Below are positions 25,134 to 34,799 of a stretch of 57,283 nucleotides of DNA, in pieces. Origin of the DNA: Flavobacteriia bacterium (lineage in GTDB: Bacteria > Bacteroidota > Bacteroidia > Flavobacteriales > Schleiferiaceae); the NCBI GenBank assembly GCA_013373425.1, contig JABXHW010000019.1, forward strand, positions 1 through 57,283. Reading direction: 5' to 3'. The notes under the pieces were generated by a model. That model searched no databases. It had not been told where the DNA came from and worked only from the letters and a program-made list of their open reading frames with translations. Positions within the stretch are counted from its first letter, which is position 1; each line of letters opens with the position of its first letter. A program made the translations under genes and the position numbers.

Positions 25134-25287
25134 GGCGGTGTGTTTTAGTTTTTGTTGTTCTAGTGTTTGTTGATGCCAGATGTATTGAAAACGGCGTGCC
25201 ATCGCCAAAAACCCCCATTTTTGCAGGGTTTTTAACAAAAAGCGTTCGAAAACGGACACTTCATCGTTCGGCTTCGGACACACGTGC

Positions 25288-26823
25288 ATGCTCAGAAAGC
25301 TTACATTTGAGTCCAGAATCGACCCCTTACATCGAGCACGCGTGCTTTCAACATTCAAAAGACTTACTGGCGATACGGCACTTTACGGATTGAGTTCCAT
25401 ACTCGGTCGAGTGCTGAATTTTATCCTCGTTCCGATTCATACCGAATTCATGACGAAGGAAGAGTATGGCGTGAATGCCGACCTGTATTCCATCATTGCT
25501 TTCTTGATGGTGATTCTGACTTACGGTTTTGAAACAGCATTTTTCCGATTCTCCGAAAAGTATAAGTCCAAAGCCAACTTGGTATACGCCACGGCTACGA
25601 GAAGCATCATCATTACTACCTTGCTCTTCTTCGGTTTGGTGTTCCTTGTTCAAGACCCCATTCTCGTCGCCATGCGCTACACTGACCATCCTGAGTTTTT
25701 GTGGATGGTGCTCGGAATCATCTCGGCTGATGTGATTGCCGCGGTTCCACTGGCCAAATTGAGAAGTGCGCGACGAGCCAAACGATTTGTTCGAAACCGA
25801 CTTTTGGTCATCTTCGTCAACATCGCACTCAACCTCGTTTTCTTCTTACTGCTACCGCGATTGGAGAATGTAGGAGGAACAGTGGGCAGTTTGGCGACCC
25901 AGCTGCTAGCGGTGGATAACCTGGTGATTTATGTGCTATTGGCCAATATCATTTCCAACGTGTTCATGCTTCTGGACTTGAGTCCGATTTTGTGGAAGAT
26001 TCGCAAGGGATTCGATTCGAAGATTTGGAAGGAGATGCTGAGGTTTTCGCTGCCTCTAATGCTTGCAGGATTAGCCGGTGTGGCGAACGAGATGATTGAT
26101 CGCCAGTTTATCAAGTACCTACTTCCGGCGGAGGAGTCTGAAGCTCAACTTGGAATTTACTCGGCCATCTATAAGTTGTCTATCGCCTTAGTGCTTTTCA
26201 ATCAAGCTTTCCGTTACGCCGCAGAACCATTGTTCTTCTCTGAAGGTGAGAAGGGAACAGACAGACGTGTTTTTGCTCAAATTCTGCGAGCCTTTACAAT
26301 CGTCATGTGCTTCGGGTTGGTAACTGTATTGGCGTTCGCCGATCCTCTCAAAGAGCTTTTCATTCGTGATTCAGAATTTTGGGTAGGCATGGAGATCTTG
26401 CCGATCCTTCTATTCGCCAATGTTTTCTTGGGCTTGAACACCAACATTTCTATCTGGTATAAACTGTCGGATCAAACGTCTTACGGCATCTTGGTTACGG
26501 GTATAGGGTTGTTCTTCACCATCGCTTTGAACCTCTACTTGATTCCGAAGATTGGAATTATGGGAGCGGCCTATGCTACACTCGCTAGTTATGCGGCTAT
26601 GGCGATTTCATCCTACCTGTTTGGACAGCGTCATTATCCAATCCCGTATCCGGTCAGGACAATCCTGTTTTACCTTTTGATTTCGGCTGTATTGGGCTAT
26701 CTTGCCTTCCATTATGCTACGGCAAATTACTTGGTTCAGGTAGGTTGCATTTTAGCATTCGCTTCCACAGTTGCACTAAAGGAAAGAAAGTTGCTCCGCA
26801 TTGTGCGTGAACGTATGAAATGA
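25288..26823 (+). CDS. Polysaccharide/lipid flippase (MATE/Wzx-like)
   Basis: A 511-residue multi-pass protein with about 12-14 transmembrane segments, matching the oligosaccharide flippase (Wzx/MOP superfamily) layout: [21 protein letters not shown] at the start, then [14 protein letters not shown] and the late [19 protein letters not shown]. It probably flips an undecaprenyl-linked glycan precursor across the inner membrane. A GTG at 25342 ([12 protein letters not shown]) is an alternative start that fits the family better; the ATG at 25288 is kept as the longest frame. It is the first gene of a six-gene operon and overlaps dut by 4 bp. Confidence 0.88.
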   Translation: MLRKLTFESRIDPLHRARVLSTFKRLTGDTALYGLSSILGRVLNFILVPIHTEFMTKEEYGVNADLYSIIAFLMVILTYGFETAFFRFSEKYKSKANLVYATATRSIIITTLLFFGLVFLVQDPILVAMRYTDHPEFLWMVLGIISADVIAAVPLAKLRSARRAKRFVRNRLLVIFVNIALNLVFFLLLPRLENVGGTVGSLATQLLAVDNLVIYVLLANIISNVFMLLDLSPILWKIRKGFDSKIWKEMLRFSLPLMLAGLAGVANEMIDRQFIKYLLPAEESEAQLGIYSAIYKLSIALVLFNQAFRYAAEPLFFSEGEKGTDRRVFAQILRAFTIVMCFGLVTVLAFADPLKELFIRDSEFWVGMEILPILLFANVFLGLNTNISIWYKLSDQTSYGILVTGIGLFFTIALNLYLIPKIGIMGAAYATLASYAAMAISSYLFGQRHYPIPYPVRTILFYLLISAVLGYLAFHYATANYLVQVGCILAFASTVALKERKLLRIVRERMK

Positions 26824-27257
26824 TGAAGGTAAAGCTGATCAACAAATCACATCACCCCACTCCACATTATGCTACTCCTCAAGCCGCTGGTCTCGACCTT
26901 CGAGCTAACCTTGAGGAATCTGTCGAGCTCAAGCCAGGAGATTTTACTTTGATTAAAACCGGATTGTTCATGGAGCTGCCGGATGGATTTGAAGCGCAAG
27001 TACGCCCTCGTAGTGGATTGGCCTTCAAGCACGGTATCACTGTACTCAATAGTCCGGGCACCATTGATGCCGATTATCGAGGCGAGATAGGAGTGCTCCT
27101 TATCAATCATGGAAAGCAATCGTTCGTTATCGAAGATGGTGAGCGAATCGCGCAACTTGTTATTGCCCGATACGAGCAAGTAGAATGGGATGAAGTTGAA
27201 GCTTTGGCAGAATCCAATCGTGGAGCTGGAGGCTTTGGATCCACAGGAAAAAATTGA
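26820..27257 (+). CDS. dut: dUTP diphosphatase
   Basis: A 145-residue trimeric-type dUTPase with its conserved motifs in order: [53 protein letters not shown] and the C-terminal [12 protein letters not shown] arm that closes the active site. It hydrolyses dUTP to dUMP, keeping uracil out of DNA and supplying dTMP synthesis. The start overlaps the flippase stop (ATGA). The placement of dut between a flippase and a nucleotidyltransferase gene is a conserved order in Flavobacteriia that I recognise from family context. Confidence 0.97.
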   Translation: MMKVKLINKSHHPTPHYATPQAAGLDLRANLEESVELKPGDFTLIKTGLFMELPDGFEAQVRPRSGLAFKHGITVLNSPGTIDADYRGEIGVLLINHGKQSFVIEDGERIAQLVIARYEQVEWDEVEALAESNRGAGGFGSTGKN

Positions 27258-27284
27258 CACCAACAAATCTAGAATAGAGATCAC

Positions 27285-28292
27285 ATGAAGATTATTGTAC
27301 CTATGGCAGGCCGAGGTAGCCGCCTCCGCCCTCATACACTCACCATTCCAAAACCACTTATTCCAATTGCGGGAAAGCCTATCGTTCAACGATTGGTTGA
27401 AGATATCGTCAAAGTGTGCGGTCAAAAGGTAGACGAGATTGCCTTTATCATTGGAGACTTTGGAAAGGAGACGGAAGACCACCTCAAGCGTGTGGCTGAA
27501 GGGCTTGGTGCAAAAGGCTCCATCTATTATCAAGATGAACCATTGGGAACAGCACATGCTATCATGTGTGCGAAAGAGTCGATGACCGGCCCAGTGGTCG
27601 TTGCTTTTGCAGACACCCTTTTCCGTGCTGATTTCACTCTAGACACCTCAGTTGAAGGAGTGATTTGGACGAAGTCTGTTGAGGATCCAAGCGCATTTGG
27701 TGTAGTTAAATTTGACGAAGAGGGGTATATCACCGATTTCGTAGAGAAGCCAAAGGAGTTCGTTTCGGATTTGGCCATTATCGGAATCTACTTCTTCAAA
27801 GATGGAGATAATCTTCGCGATGAGCTTCAGTATTTGCTCGATAATAAGATCATGGATCGCGGAGAGTACCAGCTTACTGATGCTTTGGAAAACATGAAGC
27901 AGAAAGGCATCAAGTTCAAACCAGGGAAAGTGGATGAGTGGATGGACTGTGGAAACAAAGATGTTACCGTGGACACTAATAATCGTATTCTTGGGTTTGT
28001 CCAGAATGAAGAACAACTCATCTCTGATGATGTCGTGTTGGAAAACTCAGAAATCATCGAACCTTGTTACATCGGTAAAGGCGTAGTTCTGCGCAATTCC
28101 ACTATCGGTCCGAACGTTAGCGTGGGAAATGGAACCGTGATTGAAGATTGTAAAATCACCACAACCATTATTCAAGAGGACAGTCAAGTTTCAAACATGA
28201 ACCTTGAGAATTCTATGATTGGAAATAAGGCGGTACTCAACGGGAACTTCAAATCGATTTCCCTCGGTGATTACTGCCGTTTGGAAGGGTAA
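27285..28292 (+). CDS. Sugar-phosphate nucleotidyltransferase with left-handed helix tail
   Basis: A 335-residue protein: an N-terminal nucleotidyltransferase domain with MAGRGSRLRPHTLTIPKPLIP (residues 7-27) and the later GTAHAIMCAKES, VVAFADTLF and DFVEKPKE blocks, then hexapeptide repeats (IGKGVVLRNSTIGPNVSVG to LENSMIGNKAVLNG) forming a left-handed beta-helix from about residue 250. It resembles RmlA/GlmU-type enzymes that make an NDP-sugar from a sugar 1-phosphate; which sugar cannot be read here. It fits with the neighbouring flippase in making surface polysaccharide. Confidence 0.88.
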   Translation: MKIIVPMAGRGSRLRPHTLTIPKPLIPIAGKPIVQRLVEDIVKVCGQKVDEIAFIIGDFGKETEDHLKRVAEGLGAKGSIYYQDEPLGTAHAIMCAKESMTGPVVVAFADTLFRADFTLDTSVEGVIWTKSVEDPSAFGVVKFDEEGYITDFVEKPKEFVSDLAIIGIYFFKDGDNLRDELQYLLDNKIMDRGEYQLTDALENMKQKGIKFKPGKVDEWMDCGNKDVTVDTNNRILGFVQNEEQLISDDVVLENSEIIEPCYIGKGVVLRNSTIGPNVSVGNGTVIEDCKITTTIIQEDSQVSNMNLENSMIGNKAVLNGNFKSISLGDYCRLEG

Positions 28293-28300
28293 ACTTGAAA

Positions 28301-30019
28301 ATGCGCATTGCACTCATAGCACTCATCGGACTTTCGAGTCTGGGCCTCTCAGCACAAGAGGATACGCTTGAGGTGCGCATTGACGATTCTGAACTTGAAG
28401 GAGAGGCGAAGTATATATTTGCCTCTGCTTTTTTTGAGGCCATGAGGCTCAAGTCCATCAATCGGCCTGATGAGGCGCTCGAACATTTTATGGAGTGCCA
28501 CCGAATGGACCCCACCAACCCTACAGTTGCCTTTGAAATTGGGTCCTATTATCTAGATAAAGGTGAGGCCGAAACTGCAGCGTCATACCTCGAGTCTGCC
28601 ATGGCCAATGATCCGGAGAATGTCTGGATTGCGGAATCCCTTTGGGAACTGTCCAAGTTGAGCTTCGATATGCAAGCCGAAGCTCAAGCGCTGCATCGGT
28701 TGCGAAAGCTTGAGCCAGATAATCCCGAGTACATTTGGGAAATTGGCATGATATATCTCGATAGAGGTCAATCTGATTCTGCCTTGATGATGCTAGAACG
28801 AATCGAAACCATCATGGGTTTCAGTGAAATCATCATGGAGCAGAAAGTGAACATCTATCTGCAACAAGGAAATTATTCGAAAGCGGAAGAGACTTTTTTG
28901 GACGCTATCGAAAAGTCACCCGGACAAACCGATTTACGTGGTCGGTTAGCGGAGTTCTATGCAGCTCAAGGCAGAAGAGAAGATGCCATGATGGTGTACG
29001 AGCGGATTATCGAAATCAACCCGCAAGACGCTCGAGCACATGTTCGAATGGCGGAGAACCTATTCCTTCAAAATAATCTTGATTCCGCCGAATCTCACTT
29101 GCGTGTAGCCATGGGAAGTTCATCGTTGGACATTGATACGAAGGTTCGAGTGATGAGTACATTCTTGAGTGTAATCGATCAGCGCCCACAGCTATTGCCT
29201 TTTGTACTTGAAATGATGGATACCGTGATTTATACTCATCCTGAAGATGCAAAAGGCTATGCCTTGAAGGCCGACTTCACTTATCGCTTTGATAGAAATG
29301 AGGAAAGCCGACAGCTATGGAAAAAGGCGGTTAGGCTTCCGAATGGATCCATCTTCACTGTCTGGCAGCAAATCGTTCAAGTAGATGCACAGCTCGAGTG
29401 GTGGGACTCTTTGAAAGTAGATGCCAACTTAGTCATTGATCGCTTCCCAAATCAACCTTTTGGATACCTCTATGCAAGCTATGCGCATAATCAGCTTGGT
29501 GAGTATGAAGAGGCGGTTGAGATGCTCGAGGAAGGAGAGCTCTACACCTATGGGAATCCCGAGATGAACATGGAGTTCAAGCTGCAATTGGCGAGTGCAT
29601 ATCACCAAGTGGAAGACTATAGATCAAGCGATGCTTATTTTGAGGAGATACTGGGGACCTATCCCAATAATCCTACTGCCCTAAACAACTGGGCATACTT
29701 CTTAGCCTTGAGGAAGGAGAGATTGCCATATGCAAAGCAACTGATCGAACGCGCACTCGGACTCGCGCCACGACAGGCGAATTACTGGGATACGCATGCC
29801 TGGATACTGTTCGAAATGAACAATGAGTCGGAAGCGTTGACTAGCATCAATAGAGCCATCGATTACGGGGGTGGAAACAGCCCTGATATTTGGGAGCACA
29901 AAGGCGATATCCACGGTGCTCTAAATCAAGTTGAAGAAGCAACCCAGGCCTGGGAAAAGGCCAAAGAACTAGGGGGCGATACAGATAGATTGGATTCGAA
30001 GATCAATGCAATACAGTAA
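28301..30019 (+). CDS. Tetratricopeptide-repeat protein, secreted
   Basis: A 572-residue protein with a signal peptide ending near LGLSAQ (about residue 18) and many degenerate TPR units, for example RPDEALEHFMECHRMDPTNP, GEAETAASYLESAMANDPEN, GNYSKAEETFLDAIEKSPGQ and RREDAMMVYERIIEINPQDA. It should form a helical scaffold in the periplasm. The ATG at 28301 is used in place of an upstream TTG. In Flavobacteriia this gene precedes DUF4292 and EnvC genes in the same order, suggesting a shared envelope role. Its last 14 bp overlap the next gene. Confidence 0.88.
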   Translation: MRIALIALIGLSSLGLSAQEDTLEVRIDDSELEGEAKYIFASAFFEAMRLKSINRPDEALEHFMECHRMDPTNPTVAFEIGSYYLDKGEAETAASYLESAMANDPENVWIAESLWELSKLSFDMQAEAQALHRLRKLEPDNPEYIWEIGMIYLDRGQSDSALMMLERIETIMGFSEIIMEQKVNIYLQQGNYSKAEETFLDAIEKSPGQTDLRGRLAEFYAAQGRREDAMMVYERIIEINPQDARAHVRMAENLFLQNNLDSAESHLRVAMGSSSLDIDTKVRVMSTFLSVIDQRPQLLPFVLEMMDTVIYTHPEDAKGYALKADFTYRFDRNEESRQLWKKAVRLPNGSIFTVWQQIVQVDAQLEWWDSLKVDANLVIDRFPNQPFGYLYASYAHNQLGEYEEAVEMLEEGELYTYGNPEMNMEFKLQLASAYHQVEDYRSSDAYFEEILGTYPNNPTALNNWAYFLALRKERLPYAKQLIERALGLAPRQANYWDTHAWILFEMNNESEALTSINRAIDYGGGNSPDIWEHKGDIHGALNQVEEATQAWEKAKELGGDTDRLDSKINAIQ

Positions 30020-30794
30020 ATTCATTTTGATGCTTGGCCTGTTGTTCGGCCTCACCGCGTGTGGACCCAAGGAGCTGTCCTTTGAGGAGTCGACAGAGGA
30101 TGTTGATCTATCCGCATTCCACAAAGCCATGTCCGGCACGCTAGATTCTGCTATAACCTTCGAAATGTCTGGTAAGGCCAACTTCGACGATGGTGAGTCG
30201 AGTATTTCCTTTGGGTACACGATCCGCATGATGCGGGATAGTGTTATTTGGATGGACATTACCGACCCATTTGTGGGGATGAAAGTGGCAAGAGCCTTAA
30301 TCTATCCAGATAGTGCGGTTATGTATAATCGTTTTGAATCCACTTGGATGGCCGGGGGAACAGAAGTGATCCAAAGGGCTTTTCAAGTGCATTTGAATTT
30401 TAACCATCTGCAGTCTGTATTGCTGGGTGAACCAATTTACATCCCATTGGAAGAAGATGATTTGAGTATCGACCGATTACCGGGTCAGATTCATGCTATG
30501 GTAGCTGGACTTCCAGGTGATGAACTCTTCAGATACACCACTCCAGCATATCGCTATCAATATGGCTATACCGAAGGCCTCCCACTCATTCAGCAGTCCT
30601 TTGCGGATAGCCTTGACAAAGCCACGATTGATTACATCTATTCCGAAACAGATACGGGTCTGCCGATTGAAGTGACGCTCAACGTAACAAAAGACCGCAC
30701 CTTTAATATCACATTTGAGCACAATGATGTTCGCCGTGATGTAGATTTGCACATACCTTTTAGCATTCCAAGCGGATATGAACGCCTTCAGTAA
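30006..30794 (+). CDS. DUF4292 family lipoprotein
   Basis: A 262-residue lipoprotein with lipobox LTAC (Cys near residue 19). The mature part has the DUF4292 pattern: FEMSGKANFDDGESSISFGYTIRMMRDSVIW, a FVGMKVARALIYPDSAVMYNR segment, then RPLP-like acyl-binding-type strands. The fold is related to LolA/LolB-like lipid-binding proteins, so it may handle lipids at the outer membrane (inference). It overlaps both neighbours and lies between the TPR and EnvC genes, a conserved order. Confidence 0.87.
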   Translation: MQYSKFILMLGLLFGLTACGPKELSFEESTEDVDLSAFHKAMSGTLDSAITFEMSGKANFDDGESSISFGYTIRMMRDSVIWMDITDPFVGMKVARALIYPDSAVMYNRFESTWMAGGTEVIQRAFQVHLNFNHLQSVLLGEPIYIPLEEDDLSIDRLPGQIHAMVAGLPGDELFRYTTPAYRYQYGYTEGLPLIQQSFADSLDKATIDYIYSETDTGLPIEVTLNVTKDRTFNITFEHNDVRRDVDLHIPFSIPSGYERLQ

Positions 30795-32130
30795 ACTCCT
30801 TTTATATTTCATCTGCGCGTTGAGCTTTTCACTCTCGGCTCAGCAACCCGACCGCAAGGAGGAGCTTCGCAGTCGACAAGTGCAGCTGCAAGATGAGATT
30901 GAAGTAGCAAACCGCATTCTATCCGAAGCGCGGGAGAATCGTCAGAGTAGCCTTATTGCGCTGCAGACTCTAAATCAGAAGATTAACTTCAGGGAGGAAC
31001 TCATCCGTACTATTGATCGTGAGATTGAACTGATTGAATCTGAAATTGAAGAGCAAGAGACCGCGGTAGAGGAACTAGAGGCTGAAATTGATACACTGAA
31101 GACGGAGTATGCCAACATGATTCGTCAAGCGTATGCGAGCAGATCTCAATCAAGCCGACTATTATTCGTGCTCTCCAGTGATGATTTCGCTCAGGCCATT
31201 CGACGCGTCCAGTATCTACGTCAGTACAGCGACTTCCGACTGCAGCAGGTGGCAGAGATTGAAGCTCGTCAATCGGAGCTCGAGCATCAAATTGCGATGC
31301 TGAACAGACAGTATGAAGAGAAGGAGAATTTGAGAAACGCAAAGGCTGCAGAGCGTGGCTCTCTCCTCGCTGAACGCACTGATCAACAATCGACGATTTC
31401 AGAATTGCAGCAAACTGAAGGATCTCTTCGCGAACAGATTGCTCAGAAGCAAGCAGAAGCCGACAGGCTAGAGAATGAAATTCAAAGGATTATTGCCGCC
31501 GAAATTGCCCGTGAACGCGAGCGAGCAACACGACGTGCCTTGGAACAACGGGCAGTAGACGCGGGGTTGGTAAGTGGAACAGACTTCAATAACCGAACTA
31601 CAAATGCCCGTCTGGAAGAGTTGATTCGCGAGGCTCGAGAAGCCAGAAATGCTCCCGTAGAAGAAACCCCAGCCGCTTCAGAATCCTTTGCATTAACTCC
31701 AGAGGCAGCTCGCTTGGGACGTAATTTTGCTGCGAATAAGGGCAGCCTGCCCTGGCCGGTTGAACGTGGAATCGTGGTGAGCCGCTTTGGTCGACAACCC
31801 CACCCGTTGGACAATACCTTGGTGAGGAACAACCCGCACATCGAGATTGCAACACAAGCCGGCTCTGAGGCACGTGCAGCTTTTGAAGGAACGGTTATAG
31901 AAATCATTCGTCTCCCTGGTGAGCCAATCACCCTTATCATGCAGCATGGTAACTACTTCACTCACTATGGGAATTTGAGCGAAGTGTATGTGAAGAAGGG
32001 GGATCAGTTACAGACTCGTCAGGCGATTGGAAAGATCTTCACCAACCCGGAAGAGAACCAAACCGTGGTGCAGTTCGGCTTGTGGAAAGACGGAGAGCTT
32101 GAAGACCCATATCCTTGGCTAGCACGCTAG
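30778..32130 (+). CDS. EnvC-like coiled-coil protein with degenerate LytM domain
   Basis: A 450-residue secreted protein with a signal peptide ending LSAQ (residue 21), a long coiled coil (about residues 25-260, rich in Glu, Arg and Gln heptads) and a C-terminal LytM/M23 domain. The domain lacks the zinc-binding HxxxD: the expected position reads HIEIATQAGSEARAAF and the HxH position reads MQHGNYFTHYGNL, so it is probably inactive as a peptidase. This matches EnvC, which activates amidases for cell separation instead of cutting peptidoglycan. It ends the operon. Confidence 0.9.
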   Translation: MNAFSKLLLYFICALSFSLSAQQPDRKEELRSRQVQLQDEIEVANRILSEARENRQSSLIALQTLNQKINFREELIRTIDREIELIESEIEEQETAVEELEAEIDTLKTEYANMIRQAYASRSQSSRLLFVLSSDDFAQAIRRVQYLRQYSDFRLQQVAEIEARQSELEHQIAMLNRQYEEKENLRNAKAAERGSLLAERTDQQSTISELQQTEGSLREQIAQKQAEADRLENEIQRIIAAEIARERERATRRALEQRAVDAGLVSGTDFNNRTTNARLEELIREAREARNAPVEETPAASESFALTPEAARLGRNFAANKGSLPWPVERGIVVSRFGRQPHPLDNTLVRNNPHIEIATQAGSEARAAFEGTVIEIIRLPGEPITLIMQHGNYFTHYGNLSEVYVKKGDQLQTRQAIGKIFTNPEENQTVVQFGLWKDGELEDPYPWLAR

Positions 32131-32213
32131 GCGTGTAATATTAAACATTCGGTTTATTTTTAAATTCTAGGTTTTGTCGTAATCTTACCGCCCAGAAATC
32201 GAAGACAAATCCC

Positions 32214-33533
32214 ATGAAACAAATTACTTACGCTATTGCCTTTTCTGTGGCAATGGTCATGAGCGTTCTCACACATGCCCAAAACGTTCAACTCACTGGA
32301 GCGAATTTTAGCCCACTGCCAATAACGGATTGCCAGAACACAACGGCCTACATCAACATTTTGAAGTTGTGCACGAATGCGGCATTGGATAGTATTCGTA
32401 CTGATTTAAGTACCGGAACTGATACGGCGGAAATCTATGTCTATTATTCATTGGGTCCGATTTGTTTGGGGGCTATTGCCAACGTGGTAGATAACACCGG
32501 CATGGGTAATATTCCTGCCAATACTTCAAGTGTTCACATCAATCTCTTACTCAATCAGAATACTGTAGATGACGCCTACTATCCAATCTCGGTGTCTTCT
32601 TGCTGTGCCGTTGTGGCCAACTTCAACCGTTCGAGTTCTGTAGTCTGTCCAGGTGACACGGTTTTCCTGTCGAACACTTCTCAGCTAGCAAATAGCTACA
32701 AGTGGTACGTCGGCAGCACCTTGGTGAGCACGGCCACAGATTTCGACACGGTCTTTACCAATCCGGGTTCCTACATAGTGAGCCTTGTTAGCAACAGCAG
32801 TACTTGCGGAGATTCTACGAGTAAATTTGTTACGGTTGTTGACGCATCATTTAATGCGGGCCCAGATACGACGGTTTGTCTCGATGGGTCTTTCAGCTTG
32901 GATGCAGGCATCGGCCTCGACAGTGTAGTGTGGTCAACGGGTGCCAGAGGAAGATTCTGGCCAGTGACTCAGTCGGGAACTATCGTTGTTCGCGCCTATC
33001 GCGGAGGATGTGAAGCCTTTGATACTGTTGTTATTTCGGGACTTTCCATGCCAATGGTAGACCTAGGATTGGATACTACAATCTGCTACGGAGATACCTT
33101 GACGTTGGATGCGAGTAACTCGAATAACATGAGTTACGTATGGCAAGACAATTCTACTGCTTCAGATTTCATGGTCACCATGGCTGGGGTGTATTACGTG
33201 ACAGTGACATCTGCAGATGGATGTGTGGTTACAGATTCAATTACCGTCCAACAAGACTCTTGTTCAGGAATCGGAATTGAAGAGATTTCTTCAAATGAGA
33301 TGAGACTCTATCCGAATCCCGCTAAAAATTATGTGGAGCTTGAATGTGTTGATTTTGAAGGTACGGCGATCCTTCAGGTTATCGATGCCATGGGAAGAAC
33401 TGTTATCGAGAATGACGTTCAATTCGCCAATGGCCGAGCTACATTGTCTCTGGGAGATATTCCTTCCGGAGCTTATTTTGTTCGATTGCGCGCGGACGAG
33501 AGGTTCCTCGTAGAATCCTTGATGGTAGAGTAA
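32214..33533 (+). CDS. Secreted PKD-like protein with T9SS sorting domain
   Basis: A 439-residue protein with a signal peptide ending near THAQ (residue 23), a cysteine-containing N-terminal beta region (ITDCQNTTAYINILKLCTNA), a PKD-like domain (VVCPGDTVFLSNTSQLANSYKW), two Ig-like units with the pattern CLDGSFSLDAGIGLDSVVW and CYGDTLTLDASNSNNMSYVW, and a T9SS type A sorting domain (MRLYPNPAKNYVEL, VIDAMGRTVIEN, PSGAYFVRLRADE). This is typical of surface-exposed or released structural proteins. No enzymatic motif is seen. A perfect 11-bp hairpin starts 7 bp after its stop. Confidence 0.87.
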   Translation: MKQITYAIAFSVAMVMSVLTHAQNVQLTGANFSPLPITDCQNTTAYINILKLCTNAALDSIRTDLSTGTDTAEIYVYYSLGPICLGAIANVVDNTGMGNIPANTSSVHINLLLNQNTVDDAYYPISVSSCCAVVANFNRSSSVVCPGDTVFLSNTSQLANSYKWYVGSTLVSTATDFDTVFTNPGSYIVSLVSNSSTCGDSTSKFVTVVDASFNAGPDTTVCLDGSFSLDAGIGLDSVVWSTGARGRFWPVTQSGTIVVRAYRGGCEAFDTVVISGLSMPMVDLGLDTTICYGDTLTLDASNSNNMSYVWQDNSTASDFMVTMAGVYYVTVTSADGCVVTDSITVQQDSCSGIGIEEISSNEMRLYPNPAKNYVELECVDFEGTAILQVIDAMGRTVIENDVQFANGRATLSLGDIPSGAYFVRLRADERFLVESLMVE

Positions 33534-33566
33534 AAAAATGGCCGCCTATCATCCAGATAGGCGGCC
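33531..33566 (-). terminator. Terminator of the outer-membrane protein gene
   Basis: GGCCGCCTATC (33540-33550) pairs perfectly with GATAGGCGGCC (33556-33566). On the minus strand seven T residues follow (33538-33532), matching the gene that ends at 33591. The T-run overlaps the stop codon of the convergent plus-strand gene. Confidence 0.92.
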
Positions 33567-33590
33567 TCCTCCTCAACTCAGCGCAAGGAC

Positions 33591-34775
33591 TTACAACATA
33601 AGTCCGAGCGTGACTGATCCTACCTGATAGTCAGGTGTGTCGTATGTCTGGTTGAACAATGTGTTCAAGTCGTACTTCGCAGTTAGCTTGATTGAACCCC
33701 AACCTACTTGTGCCATCACACCGTAGCGGAATTGATTGGTCAAGAAGTTGTCGTCTACTACTTCACTTACTTCATCTCCGTTAAAGTCGGTGAATTCAGT
33801 TTCTCTTTCGGCACCTAGACGAATACCACCGTATCCACCAACACCGATAGTAAAGCTCTCGTCCATTTCTGCTCCACTGAAGTCGAGTGAGAACATCACA
33901 GGTACATCGAGGTAAGTGATGTCGAACTCTGTTTTGCTCACGGTTACGTCAGCGCGGTCATCAAAGATGATAGTAGGATCGTTGTTCACATCTGGAACTT
34001 TCATCAGGCTACCGCGAGTGCGGAATGAGTGCCATGAAACGTTCAATCCGTATTGGAAGAACACTGGGCTAGTGCTTCCGAGTCTCAACTTGTGACCCAA
34101 TTCTAGATCTACAGCAAGTGAGCTTTCTGGCTTGATGGCAGCCAACCCACCTGCCAATTCCATATCGGCGTTGTAGAGTTGGTTAATACCCACGTGGATT
34201 CCGAGGTATCCTTCGCTTGTTTCGTAGCATGGGTCGCAATCTCTGATGATGTCTTCATTGATACGGTCTTCGATACGCACTCCATCTTCGTCTATGGTAA
34301 GGTGACGTGAGTGCGGAGCATCTGGTGCGTCTGGTGCGTCTGGCGCTTCGATGTCAGGGAAGTTTTCATCATCCCATTGGTCGCCCCATTCTTCCCAATA
34401 CTCTTCTGTTGCATCCGCGCGGGCTGCCATTGTCTCACCCATTTCCTCAAGTCGTTCAGCGAGCATTTCTGCCTTTGCGCTGAATTCCTCTTCTGCAGCT
34501 TCCATTTCTTCTTCAGCCTGCTCTTCGGTGATTTCCCCTGCGTCCAATCGTGCATTGATCTCATCGGTTTTCGCTTCGAATTCTTCAGCGGCAATCTCCA
34601 TTCCTTCTTTGAATTCGGAGAGCATGGCTCGTAGGCTGATGCCGTCCATTCGAATGTCATTTCCAGAGATTACAATACCATCTTCTTCAATGACAATGGT
34701 CGTGTCTTTTGGCTGTGCGATGGCCGTGGCACCAAGGCCAAGCAGAGCAATCGAGGTTAGAATTAAATTTTTCAT
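33591..34775 (-). CDS. Outer-membrane beta-barrel protein with acidic coiled coil
   Basis: A 394-residue secreted protein with a signal peptide ending AIAQ (residue 20). Residues 45-130 form a strongly acidic Glu/Ala-rich coiled coil (EEFEAKTDEINARLDAGEIT and following), then a short DAPDAPDAP repeat. The C-terminal 220 residues are a porin-like barrel (YLGIHVGINQLYN to QVGSVTLGLML). The arrangement suggests a helical periplasmic extension attached to an outer-membrane barrel. It lies 24 bp after the anti-sigma-like gene and has its own terminator, so it may be part of the same envelope-response unit. Confidence 0.8.
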   Translation of the reverse strand: MKNLILTSIALLGLGATAIAQPKDTTIVIEEDGIVISGNDIRMDGISLRAMLSEFKEGMEIAAEEFEAKTDEINARLDAGEITEEQAEEEMEAAEEEFSAKAEMLAERLEEMGETMAARADATEEYWEEWGDQWDDENFPDIEAPDAPDAPDAPHSRHLTIDEDGVRIEDRINEDIIRDCDPCYETSEGYLGIHVGINQLYNADMELAGGLAAIKPESSLAVDLELGHKLRLGSTSPVFFQYGLNVSWHSFRTRGSLMKVPDVNNDPTIIFDDRADVTVSKTEFDITYLDVPVMFSLDFSGAEMDESFTIGVGGYGGIRLGAERETEFTDFNGDEVSEVVDDNFLTNQFRYGVMAQVGWGSIKLTAKYDLNTLFNQTYDTPDYQVGSVTLGLML

Positions 34776-34799
34776 GATTTCCAGTTTTTGTGGTGTTGA

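Noticed and set aside
25207-25232. A hairpin with A/T runs upstream of the small T9SS gene as a terminator
   Set aside because: The stem is only about 6-7 bp with a long A/T-rich loop and no gene ends nearby; it was judged chance.
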